Positions 13,293 through 23,500 of a stretch of DNA of 64,000 nt are shown here, piece by piece (position 1 is the first letter of the stretch; each line of letters opens with the position of its first letter). A program made the translations under genes and the position numbers. Source of the DNA: Lateolabrax maculatus (Eukaryota > Chordata > Actinopteri > Acropomatiformes > Lateolabracidae); assembly GCA_031216445.1 (NCBI GenBank), contig CM062197.1, forward strand, positions 1,308,501 to 1,372,500. Direction: 5' to 3'. Below the pieces are notes generated by a model, which ran no database searches, had not been told where the DNA came from, and worked only from the letters and a program-made list of their open reading frames with translations.

Positions 13293-14622
13293 TCACCTCC
13301 ACAGCCGGTAGACTCCCAGAGCGATGGCCAGGCAGGAGAACACCGTCGCTGGGGAGGAACGCAGGAGAGAAACACCTGAGAATCACACTCTATTTGCCCC
13401 GCCCCTCAACAGTGATCAGCCAATCAGCCCTTTGAAGGCTTCGGGACCGGTGGCGTACCTGCCAGGTAGCGGATCGTCTCCAGTTTGAGGGACTCCAGGA
13501 CCGTTTTGAGCGAAGCCACCTGCAGGTCCATCTTCTTGTTGATCTCCATGTTGTCGTGTTCGAGTTCAGCTTTCTGACCACAGGAGACACGTGTGGTGAT
13601 GTCATCAACCAACCACATCAAAGACAACCAATCACACCTAGAGCTGGGTACCGAACTCGACACTTTTAAGGGTACCGACCGCATTACGCCGGTACTTCAG
13701 CTCTGAAATCCCTTTTAGTACACTAAAACACAATGTGAGATTTTTTAAGTATGTCCGAAACCTTAGTATGAAACAAATAGAGAAAGTTAAGTGCGGTTCA
13801 AATGTTAATGGTACCCAAACATAATCTTGCCCCCCCAGCTGTAGTTTTATGTAGCATTATAGTTGTATTATACAGTCCATTTACCTTGTGATGGAAGTCT
13901 GTACTGGCCTCCATCAGCTTCTTCTCCTGTTCAGTAAACTGACAGAAAAACACACAATGACTTTTTAGTTTTTGGCCCATATTTGTTAACATTTTGTCAA
14001 GTTTGAACCATTAAAAGTATCAGAATCAGCAGCTCCTGTGTGCAGTGGACTCATGGATGTACCGACAACTATCACTGGATCACTTCGATACTGAAGGAAA
14101 CTTAAAAACATCATGATTCTCAGGCAGGTTCTGCACTTCTTAGAAGCGTCTTTTTAAAGAAGTGAATTTTTAAAATTTTTTTATGGACATCAGAGATTAT
14201 GGTATCCTCGGGAAGTGTAAGTGGCACTAAATCTAAACATATGTGTTTTGTGCGTGTGTGTGCACATGACACTTTAATCACCATAATATTCTCCATGAGC
14301 TTTGCAACACGGCCACTGCTGCAGCTCCAACAGTCGACCGTGTTGATGAGCAGCCAAATCAATCAAAGTCAAACTACTGGAGGTGTTCAGTCCGTGTACA
14401 AACTAACCTTTAAACTCAGCTGACTACACTGAACCTCCATCCACAATGAACAATCAGCAGCTTTGAGCAGTGCAGTGCAGAGCAGTAGTTTTGTACTGAA
14501 CTGAAGATAGTGATGAATGGTGATGGCGTTTCAGTCAACATGGTACCTGAACGCATCCGGTGTGGACACAAATGAGGGACTGAAGTGCTTTAAAACAGTG
14601 ATGCGTTCACTTACAGGTACAA

Positions 14623-14664
<42 letters not shown>

Positions 14665-15766
14665 ATGTCGGAGACCCTGCTGCTCTCCAGGTTGATGTCC
14701 AGTTTGGTTTCTGCTCGGACTTTCTGACTCTCCTCCTGAACAAAAACATCCAAACGCATTAAAACACAATCAGCATGATTATAAAACCAACAGTTACATT
14801 TAAAGTGTAGTTATTAAAACACCTTCAGCCTGCTGTGCAGCTGCTCCAGCTCTCTCTTCATTTTCTACAGGAACACAAAGAGTTAAAAGATGAGGGAAAC
14901 TAAATCTAAAACTAAATTTCTAAAGAAATAAAATAAAACGAGAGATTTAACGTCGTACCGAGTTCTCAGACCGAAGGTTTGCGAACTCGCTCTTCTCCAG
15001 GATCACCATGTCCTTCCGGATGGAGTCCAGGTGAGCAACGATCTGCTGCACCGCGATTTCCTGAAACGCAGAAACAACAGCAAACACACCGGTTACATTT
15101 ACTCCAGTAAAGTGTTTGTAGCGTCGCAGTCCTGTGAGAACCTCGTATCTCTAAAAAGTCGACAGAAAAACAGCCTGTTTTCAGCTCTGTGACGATGCTT
15201 TTTCCAGCTGATCCCAGAGAGTTTGAAACAGTTTATTTAGCTTCAGGAGGAGAATTTTCTCAGCACATAAAGGAACTCTTCATCCTTCACTTCATCACAA
15301 ACATTCACCATCAATACATGTGGAGATGCGAGGTTTTCACTGGACAGGAAGAGGATATTTCATTCTGCTGATTAAATAAAGGTTTCAAAATAAAAGCGTC
15401 CTACCTGGTGGGCTTTGGTCACCATGTCTTTATAAACGATGTCCATGTTCGCCGTCGTCAGAGTGACCAGAGCTGAAACTATCAGCTCCGCCTGACGTTT
15501 CCCAAAACCTCAACAAGATAGAAACAAACGTTTGGTTAAAAAAAAAAGAAGCTGAAGCTGAACAAACCAAATGTTTGTTTTCTGTTCTGTGTGGGAAATG
15601 TTGTGATGTAAGTGGATGAATGATGCTGTTGTTTTTTCTCACCGCTGCTCTCCAGCTCCGTCACCATGGCGTGGGAGTCGAAGGTGAGTTTTCGCTGCTC
15701 CAGAGGCGTCAATTCAACTTTCCTCAGGTCGAAGGTCGCCAGGGACGCCGACACGTGCAAACCTAT

Positions 15767-15813
<47 letters not shown>

Positions 15814-18800
15814 TTTAACCTGCTGTTTGGGGTCAGCAGAGGTGAGGAGTACATTTACTCAAGTACTGCACTTAAGTACAAATCAACACCACATCTCAGA
15901 GGGTAATATTTACAAAACATATGCAGAGTTTATAAAATCTGACAGAACATGAAGCTGAACTCTTGTGATGATGGTTGGACTCATTTTTCCTGTAAAATCA
16001 TTTCCTGGCTGCAGCTTCTCAGATGTGAAGATTTGCTGCTTTTCCTTTGAATGATTTGAATCATGTGAATGTGTTTTAATAATGTTGAGCTTTGGACTGT
16101 TGGTTGGACACAACAAGCATTGTGAAGGTGTCACTTTGGGCTCTGGCTCAAAATGAGCTCCAACAGTAAAATCCTGCTTTTCCATGAATGATGAGGAATA
16201 ATAATCTAATGATAGAATATATAATAGTACAACAGGCACAGGGACATTTGACAGCTTTCCAACAAGCTTCATGTTAAAGGAGGAAGCAGCGTTCAGGTTC
16301 ACAGCGCTGCTCCTCTTCCTGGACTGAGTCACAGCTTGATAAGCCCTCCCTCCTCCTCCTGCTCTCTAACACAGCGATACCAGTCTGTCAGCGTATTTCC
16401 TGGTTCCCTCCCTTCAGATCTCCAGTTTGCAGATGGGTGTAACCAACATGTGGTGACGTGCAGCAGCTGACAGGCCCCGTTCACTGCAGAGACACATGTT
16501 GTTGAGATCAGAGCTCAGACTAGTTTCAGCTCTCAGGAAGTGAAACTCACACAGTCGTTGACACTGAGAGGTGAAATGGCTCAGAAAGGAGTTCAGCTGG
16601 ACCGGGAAACCTTCTCCTGTTCGATCTGTCTGGATCTCCTGAAGGATCCGGTGACTACTCCCTGTGGACACAGCTACTGCATGAACTGTATTAAAGGCTT
16701 CTGGGATGGAGAGGACGAGAAGAACATCCACAGCTGCCCTCAGTGTAGGCAGACCTTCACACCGAGGCCTGTCCTGCTGAAAAACACCATGTTAGCAGCT
16801 GTACTGGAGGAGCTGAAGAAGACTGGACTCCAAGCTGCTCCTGCTGATCTCTGCTATGCCGGACCTGAAGATGTGGCCTGTGATTTCTGCACTGGGAGGA
16901 AACTGAAAGCCCTCAAGTCCTGTCTGGTGTGTCTGGTCTCTTACTGTGAGAAACACCTCCAGCCTCATTATGAATCAGCTGCCTTTGAAAAACACAAGCT
17001 GGTGGACCCCTCCAAGAAGCTCCAGGAGAACATCTGCTCCCGTCATGACGAGGTGATGAAGATTTTCTGCCGTACTGATCAGCAGTGTATCTGTTATCTC
17101 TGCTCCATGGATGAACATAAAGGCCACGACACAGTGTCAGCTGCAGCAGAAAGGACCGAGAGGCAGAGAGAGCTCGAGGTGAGTCGACTAAACCTCCAGC
17201 AGAGAATCCAGGACAGAGAGAAAGATGTGAAGGAGCTTCAGCAGGAGGTGGAGGCCATCGATCGCTCTGCTGATAAAGCAGTGGAGGACAGCCAGGAGAT
17301 CTTCACCCAGCTGATCCGTCTCATGGAGAAAAGAAGCTCCGATGTGAAGCAGCAGGTCAGATCCCAGCAGCAAACTGAAGTGAGGAGAGTCAAAGAGCTT
17401 CAGGAGAAGCTGCAGCAGGAGATCACTGAGCTGAAGAGGAAAGACGCTGAGCTGAAGCAGCTGTCACACACAGAGGATCACAACCAGTTTCTACACAACT
17501 ACCCCTCACTGTCAGCACTCAGTGAGGCTGCAGACTCATCCAGCATCAAGATCCGTCCTCTGAGGCTCTTTGAGGACGTGACAGCTGCTGTGTCAGAGCT
17601 CAGAGAGAAACTACAGGACGTCCTGAGGGACACATGGACAAACATCTCACTGACAGGGACACAACCAGGGCCCAAGACCAGAGCTGAGTTCTTACAATAT
17701 TCACGTGGACTCACACTGGATCCAAACACAGCAAACACACAGCTGTTATTATCTGAGGAGAACAGGAGAGTAACAAGAATGAGTGAACATCAGTCTTATT
17801 CTGATCACTCAGACAGATTCACTGACAGGCCTCAGGTCCTGAGCAGAGAGAGTCTGACTGGACGTTGTTACTGGGAGGTGGAGTGGAGAGGGGGGGCAGT
17901 TGATGTAGCAGTCGCATACAAGAATATCAGCAGAGCGGGGGGGGGTGAATGTTTATTTGGACAAAATGACAAATCTTGGTCTTTATATTGTTACACAGAC
18001 AGTTATAAGTTTAATCACAACAGGATCAAAACTCCCGTCTCAGGTCCTCGGTCCTCCAGAGTCGGAGTGTACCTGGATCACAGTGCAGGTATTCTGTCCT
18101 TCTACAGCGTCTCTGAAACCATGACTCTCCTCCACAGAGTCCAGACCACATTCACTCAGCCTCTCTATGCTGGACTTGGTCTTTACTGGTCTGGACTTTG
18201 TCTTTGGTCTCCTGGAGTCACAGCTGAGTTGTGTGAACTGAAATAGACAGAAGTCCTTTAAGGGACGGCAGGTTAAATTCTGTGTTTCCTTCCTTTAAAT
18301 TGTTGAGTTTCCATCATTGTTGCTGAGAGCTGATTGTTGTGGCGTCTCGGCTGCTCAGAGATCAGCTGTCAATCAAACCTGAGGGGCGGGACTTGGAGCT
18401 CTTGTCATGTGTTGCTGGGTAAATGTTTGAGTGTCTTTAGGCGGCGCTGCTTCCTGTCTGTTCAGCCATGGAGGCTGTCACTGCTCAGGAGGACTTCTGT
18501 TCACCTCCACTGATATTTCTCTGAGCTCTAAATGTCTCATCAATATCTGTATTGATCAAACATCCTTTATCGTACTTATTTTGTTCTCACCACTTTGTAA
18601 ATTTGTAAAGAAATCTTTAATTAAATTCACATTTCTGTGTTTGGCCAAATGTTGTTGTTGTTGTTGACAAATGGACGTAGAAATGAGGAAGTATGAGGTG
18701 TTATAGAAGTGTTATGATCAGCATCATAATCAATAAGGAGATGATTGTGCATGAACTCATTGAAGAGACTTTACTGATGGACGTGTGAACAAACTGAAGG

Positions 18801-19820
18801 TTTCCATCCTGAATAAACCAACATGAACAAAGTGTTTTCCTCTTGTCTTCATACAAAGCTGATGGAGAAACTGAGAAACTCCTCTGAGAGTCTGACGGAG
18901 GCAGTTTTCCTCCTGAAACTCCAACACAAAGTTCAGAGTTCATGTTCAGAGCAGAAGAGCGTTTGTCAGTCAGTCTCTGTCCTTTCAGCTTTCCTCCCTG
19001 AAACTGATCGTCTCACAGAAAGCAGCACAGCTTCCTGTCACAGACGACCATCTACACACTTATTAATATTAACACTTCATATTTACCTTCCCTCCCATGA
19101 GCCTCTGCTGTGTGAAACCTTCTTCACAACATACAGAGCTGATATGTTCAGATGCTGCAGTCCCACTTCCTGTCAAACACCATCAGTGCACTGCACCAAG
19201 TATTCATGTCTATTTTCTATGGAAATAATCAGCAGATGGATCCAGAATGAAAATAATCATCAGCTGCAGTCCGATACAAAACAGTTCAAAATGAGCTCCA
19301 ACAGTAAAATCCTGCTTTTCCATGAATGATGAGGAATAATAATCTAATGATAGAATATATAATAGTACAACAGGCACAGGGACATTTTACTGTGGAAATA
19401 CTTTAACTACATGCGACTGATTATACTCACAGACTTTTACTGAGGAACAGTTTCACTGCAGGACTTTTACTGTAACACAGTATTTACAGTGTGTATTAGT
19501 ACTTTTACTGTGACACAGTATTCACAGTGTGTATTAGTACTTTACTGTAACACAGTATTCACAGTGTGTATTAGTACTTTTACTGTCACACAGTATTTAC
19601 AGTGTGTATTAGTACTTTACTGTAACACAGTATTTACAGTGTGTATTAGTACTTTACTGTGACACAGTATTTACAGTGTGTATTAGTACTTTACTGCAGT
19701 GAAGGACCTGAGAAATGACCCAGCATGCATTGCAGAGGTTGTTCTTCTTCTCTGCTCTCTGCAGACAGACTCACCTCTCCGTGTTCCCATGGTTCCCACC
19801 AGCCGCAGCAGCGCGTTCAT
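13293..19820 (-). CDS. ccdc90b: Coiled-coil domain-containing protein 90B, mitochondrial
   Basis: Paralogue of MCUR1, located in the mitochondrial inner membrane; its molecular role is not settled. Nine minus-strand exons: 19775-19820 (ATG at 19820), 15643-15762, 15405-15508, 14959-15060, 14823-14864, 14664-14735, 13885-13938, 13459-13573, 13293-13348. Total 711 nt, 236 residues. The N-terminus MNALLRLVGTMGTRRG is short, basic and hydrophobic, as expected for a mitochondrial presequence. Then comes ELTPLEQRKLTFDSHAMV, diagnostic of the CCDC90/MCUR1 family, a long coiled coil (DSIRKDMVILEKSEFANLR), and a C-terminal membrane segment (TVFSCLAIALGVYRLW). Human CCDC90B is slightly longer (about 254). 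Intron 1 (15763-19774) holds an opposite-strand TRIM gene. The donor of exon 14664-14735 and the acceptor of exon 15643-15762 abut TG repeats. Confidence 0.93.
14624..14663. repeat. (CA)n microsatellite at ccdc90b donor
   Basis: About 20 CA units. On the minus strand the intron begins inside this tract, so the 5' splice site reads ATG|GTGTGTGT rather than a GTRAGT consensus. Confidence 0.95.
15120..15380. repeat. Dispersed repeat in ccdc90b intron
   Basis: Contains GTCCTGTGAGAACCTCGTAT followed by CTCTAAAAAGTC, found again at 62401-62432 in a stim1 intron. It continues with words (TCATCACAAACATTCACCAT, TTTTCACTGGACAGGAAGAG) that I recall as part of a common fish repeat. It occupies intron between exons 14959-15060 and 15405-15508. 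Confidence 0.5.
15769..15812. repeat. (CA)n microsatellite at ccdc90b acceptor
   Basis: About 22 CA units immediately upstream (in transcript sense) of the acceptor of exon 15643-15762. On the minus strand a TG tract, then AGATAG, precedes the exon, replacing the usual pyrimidine tract. Confidence 0.95.
16148..16249 (+). repeat. 102-bp direct repeat, left copy
   Basis: This stretch, beginning TCAAAATGAGCTCC and ending CACAGGGACATTT, recurs without a mismatch at 19286-19387. It lies about 330 bp upstream of the TRIM start codon. The identity stops abruptly on both sides (C versus T before it, G versus T after it). Confidence 0.97.
16576..18246 (+). CDS. TRIM-family E3 ubiquitin ligase, RING/B-box/coiled-coil/PRY-SPRY, single exon
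   Basis: Intact 556-residue intronless gene nested in ccdc90b intron 1 on the opposite strand. The RING is C3HC4 (C15, C18, C30, H32, C35, C38, C54, C57; CSICLDLL and PCGHSYCMNC), giving predicted E3 ligase activity. Then follow a B-box 1-like zinc module (about 99-140), a B-box 2 (about 152-190, ICSRHDEVMKIFC), a coiled coil (about 190-295), and a PRY-SPRY domain (about 370-556; RGLTLDPNTANTQLLLSEEN, GRCYWEVEW). I chose the Met at 16576 because MAQKGVQLDRETFSCSICLD is the usual fish TRIM start; an in-frame Met at 16540 would add 12 residues. Related to the large fish-specific TRIM expansions (finTRIM, TRIM16-like, TRIM25-like), many of which act in innate immunity; the exact subfamily cannot be fixed by eye. 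All eight RING ligands and the full SPRY are present, so it looks functional. Confidence 0.92.
   Translation: MAQKGVQLDRETFSCSICLDLLKDPVTTPCGHSYCMNCIKGFWDGEDEKNIHSCPQCRQTFTPRPVLLKNTMLAAVLEELKKTGLQAAPADLCYAGPEDVACDFCTGRKLKALKSCLVCLVSYCEKHLQPHYESAAFEKHKLVDPSKKLQENICSRHDEVMKIFCRTDQQCICYLCSMDEHKGHDTVSAAAERTERQRELEVSRLNLQQRIQDREKDVKELQQEVEAIDRSADKAVEDSQEIFTQLIRLMEKRSSDVKQQVRSQQQTEVRRVKELQEKLQQEITELKRKDAELKQLSHTEDHNQFLHNYPSLSALSEAADSSSIKIRPLRLFEDVTAAVSELREKLQDVLRDTWTNISLTGTQPGPKTRAEFLQYSRGLTLDPNTANTQLLLSEENRRVTRMSEHQSYSDHSDRFTDRPQVLSRESLTGRCYWEVEWRGGAVDVAVAYKNISRAGGGECLFGQNDKSWSLYCYTDSYKFNHNRIKTPVSGPRSSRVGVYLDHSAGILSFYSVSETMTLLHRVQTTFTQPLYAGLGLYWSGLCLWSPGVTAELCELK
18620..18625 (+). terminator. Candidate TRIM poly(A) signal
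   Basis: ATTAAA about 375 nt after the TRIM stop, followed by a TTGTTG run at about 18652-18665. A canonical AATAAA lies further on at 18812-18817. Confidence 0.4.
19286..19387 (+). repeat. 102-bp direct repeat, right copy
   Basis: Identical in all 102 positions to 16148-16249, in the same orientation. The two copies enclose 3036 bp containing the whole TRIM gene and its presumed 3' UTR. It is followed by a 37-bp minisatellite. Confidence 0.97.
19464..19697. repeat. 37-bp minisatellite, about six copies
   Basis: Tandem array of a unit reading roughly ACTGTAACACAGTATT then (T/C)ACAGTGTGTATTAGTACTTT. Copies differ mainly by GTAACAC versus GTGACAC or GTCACAC and by one or two T residues. It resembles an expanded internal piece of the ACTTTTACT dispersed repeat family. 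It lies between the right 102-bp repeat and ccdc90b exon 1. Confidence 0.9.
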
Positions 19821-19893
19821 CCCGGAAGCTGCTGCGATTACGAGTTAAATAAAGTTTACTGACACACCAAACTGATCCCAACACACTGTTTAT

Positions 19894-19928
<35 letters not shown>

Positions 19929-20568
19929 GATGCTGACAGACCGGAAACAGAGTATCACCGCACGAGGAAGTTTACCGACCAGTGGAAAGATCAGCCCGTC
20001 CCCGTGCTGCGTTCACGGGTCGTGGGATTTCTGACAAACACCAGCGGCCACATCGAATAATCACAATGTACTCCATAACGTGTTAAAGTCATTCATTTAA
20101 AATCCTTCTTAAGTTCAATTACAGAAGTATTTTAATCAAATTGTACTTAAAGTATTAAATTAAATGAATTACTCGTCATTAATAATATGAAATATATATT
20201 ATTAGTATTACTATTAAGCAGGCACACAGCTACCCCACAATATTACTTATATATAAATAACATACTTAAAACAGTCAGAATACAGAAGACATTTCTTCTA
20301 GAAATATTACCACTCATTTTCGTAAAATTGTATGACTTAAAAAATATATACTAGGATTTTTTTTCTTTAAATATTATGACTTTTATTTTTGCAATATTAT
20401 GACTTTTGTTTCTTAAACATCATGACATACTTTTTTTTTGCAATATTACTGTTTTAATTTCTCGAAATCTCAGATCACCTCCCCTCCTCGTGGCCGCACC
20501 ACGCGGCGCAGTGTCCGGCACGCAGCTGTCAATAAAGGTTTACATTCAAAATCAACAACGTCAGTGTC
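19821..20568. promoter_or_regulatory. Shared ccdc90b/alg8 promoter region
   Basis: 750 bp between two start codons facing away from each other. It holds a CA repeat (19896-19927), a GC-richer block near ccdc90b exon 1, an AT-rich middle (20050-20460), and a GC-rich block just before alg8. No TATA box is evident at a typical position. The spacing fits a bidirectional housekeeping promoter; this is inferred from layout. Confidence 0.5.
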
Positions 20569-23500
20569 ATGGCGGCGCCCGTGGTGGACGACTGGAGCTG
20601 GTTTCCGGCGTTAGCACTGGGAGTTTCTTTTCTGAAATGTCTCTTTATCAGCGCCTAGTGAGTGAAAACCCGTTGGACTTGAGCTAGTTCTATTGAGCGG
20701 TGCAGCTTCAGATCGATAGTTTTATTTAATAAACAACAATTTAGAAGCAGCCGGCTAACAGACCGAGAAGCTAACATTAGCTACAAGCCGGAAAAGATAA
20801 TTTAAAATAAATGTTGACGTTAAAGAAGTTGTTCGTGGGTTGATTTGAGGGGACTTGGTCGAGCTGTTCGTTTTATTAGAGTTTAAATGAAGTGAGGAGG
20901 GACTGCTGATGTGACGTGTTGTTAACTTCCCGCTTATGTCGCCAAACGGCCTCAAGATGGCGCCGTTTTTCATTAGAAGTTCGTTTTCAAGCTGAGTTGA
21001 AAAGTTTCAGACTGATTCTTGATAATAACGAGACAACCTGATTCACATTTGGATCCAGTGTGTAAATTGTGATGTCGTTGTTGCTTTGTTGCGTGTTGTT
21101 TTGTCCCGCGTGGAGGCTTAAATCCTTAGAAATATATTAAAGTTCAAAGTTATATCTTTCTAAGCCAAACGTCTCAGAACATTTCACAATTTAGGGATGT
21201 CTCTTTTATTTGCCAACTTAACCATAAAAAACCATCAGTCACATCATAAAAAATAATTGAGTATATCAATAGAATCAGTATTAACGCATTGTAATTTCGG
21301 CATTACAACAATACAACAAACACAATTGTAGCGTTATATATTGTGGCTGTGGCTTATGTTTCTGACCAGAGGCATCATAGTGGGGCGTAACCAGTGATAT
21401 AACTTTAATGTGTGTTAAATTGAACAATAATTTAACTTTGCAGATATATTTCATAACAGCAAGTTCAACTTGTACATTTGCCAACAAGGGGAGTGTACAT
21501 TAAAATGCCAGTTTTCTGTATGGAGTTTGGTGTGACTTTGCCTCCAGAGTGAACTGTTGTTAATCTGCCTTTGTGTCTGTCTGTCAGTCATTCCACAGAC
21601 TTCGAGGTGCACAGGAACTGGTTGGCCATCACACACAGTCTGCCGGTGTCCCGGTGGTACCACGAGGTCAGTCGCTCTGCTGCTGTTGTTTGTAGAGCCC
21701 GACTGGTTTATCATATTGGGCATCACAGAGATACCAGGTTATATCGGTGTCTGCTTATATGTTATCCAATATGAAAACTTTATTTTTACTGACCATAATG
21801 CAGAAAGACATGCTAAGGGTAATGTCTGTTAATGAGCTGTTTATTTTATTTTTATTCTTTACTTTAATAGTCAGCAATTGACTAATACTGAAAATACAGT
21901 ACTAATAAATTTGTATTTATTTTCACAGTGTTTATTTGTAGAACTGGTTGACAATGTATAATTATGTTGAATATTCTTTAATAAAGTTATTTGTTTCAGC
22001 CTTCTGAGTACCGTTACATAGCAATATCAGTAATCTGTGAATTTTCCCCTCTGAAATCAGAATCTGTATTGGCCTCAGAAATCCCATATTGATCGGGCTC
22101 CAGTTGTTTCAGACAGGAAGTATCTGAGCTTGTTTGTTCCTACGGCTTGCTAACTTGCTCACAAGGTTTCCTCCACTTTCGTCTTCACTCGTATGAAATA
22201 AAACAGCAGAGGGGCTATTTCACACTGCAAATGCCATTTATATAATCAATATGGCTGTTGTCGCCCAACCAACATTATATAATTACACATGAAAACCATG
22301 CAACTTTGATCTTATATTCTGTTTTAGTAACTCTGTAACATCTGTGCATGACTACAGATGAAAAACAGCCTCTTTTAACAAACTAGTGTTTGTTAATGTG
22401 CACTGTCCCTGTTAAATAAACCCATATATAAATACTGTTCTTGCTTTTCTTCCCGTCCTTGTAGAACACATCAGAGTGGACCCTGGACTACCCTCCGCTG
22501 TTCGCCTGGTTCGAGTTCAGCCTGTCCCACGTGGCTCAGCACTTTGACAGAAACATGCTGGTGGTGGAGAATCTGAACTACGCCAGCCCGTCTACTGTCC
22601 TCTTCCAAAGGCTGTCGGTCATCTTCACTGATGTGATTTTCATCTACGCTGCCAGAGAGTGAGTCCAGAATTATTAAAGCTTCACAGATTCCACAGAGAG
22701 AGCCGGTTTTATTTGTGCAGCATGAACGTGATTTAGATTTCATGATTAGAAGCAAAATAAATAAACTTGCATGTTTGTGCTTCCTGTGTAAACACTCAGC
22801 ACCAAAGTGAAGCTAAAAAAGTCAAACTTTTAACCAATATGTGGCAGAAGCAAGTCCCTCAAAGACTAAATGAGCTCCAGCACATCAGAACAAAATGTCT
22901 CACATGCAGCTCGATCCTGATAGGCTCTGCCCTCCTCCAGGTGCTGCAGGTGCGTTCAGGAGCAGAAAGGCTCTCGGGACGTTTTGAACCGCCCGTCCTT
23001 CATCCTGGCTGTTCTGCTGCTCTGGAACTTCGGCCTCCTCATCGTTGACCGTATCCTTTAGCTGTGACACCAGAACACAATATCAGCTACCAGACTTTTA
23101 GACATCTGCTTTGCTATATAAACAAACATCATGACACAACAATGTTTAACAGCTTTTTAAATTTGCAGTAACCAAAAACACAGTATCTGTGCTTTGTGTA
23201 TTAATAAGACGGATAAATTAAGTGAAAGCCAACTTGTGAGCTTTAGGTAAAAGTAAAGCTATTTACATTTTTCATGTAGTTACAATGAATATTAGTTGGT
23301 TGTAAATTTTTTTGTTTCCAGGAAGCCATCTTTTCTGAATTCTAACAGCTGATTCTATTTCCACGACCTGCTGCACAAAGAGCACATGTATCCCACGATC
23401 GTCTATCACTGTGTATTTTCATGCAGATCGTTTCTATACTTTTCTTATTAAAAGAAAGAACTCTTGTTTAAGAGTTTCACGTGTAAAAATTCAAACAAAC

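Noticed and set aside
15910..16332. 140-codon minus-strand open frame in ccdc90b intron 1
   Set aside because: Overlaps the left 102-bp repeat and non-coding flank. It has no family resemblance and no consistent splice sites to ccdc90b.
18823..19329. 168-codon plus-strand open frame downstream of TRIM
   Set aside because: No recognisable domain and odd composition. Its end runs into the 102-bp direct repeat, so it is most likely TRIM 3' UTR or flank.
19464..19697. Regularly spaced repeats resembling a CRISPR array
   Set aside because: Units are head-to-tail without unique spacers, in a vertebrate genome; a minisatellite explains them.
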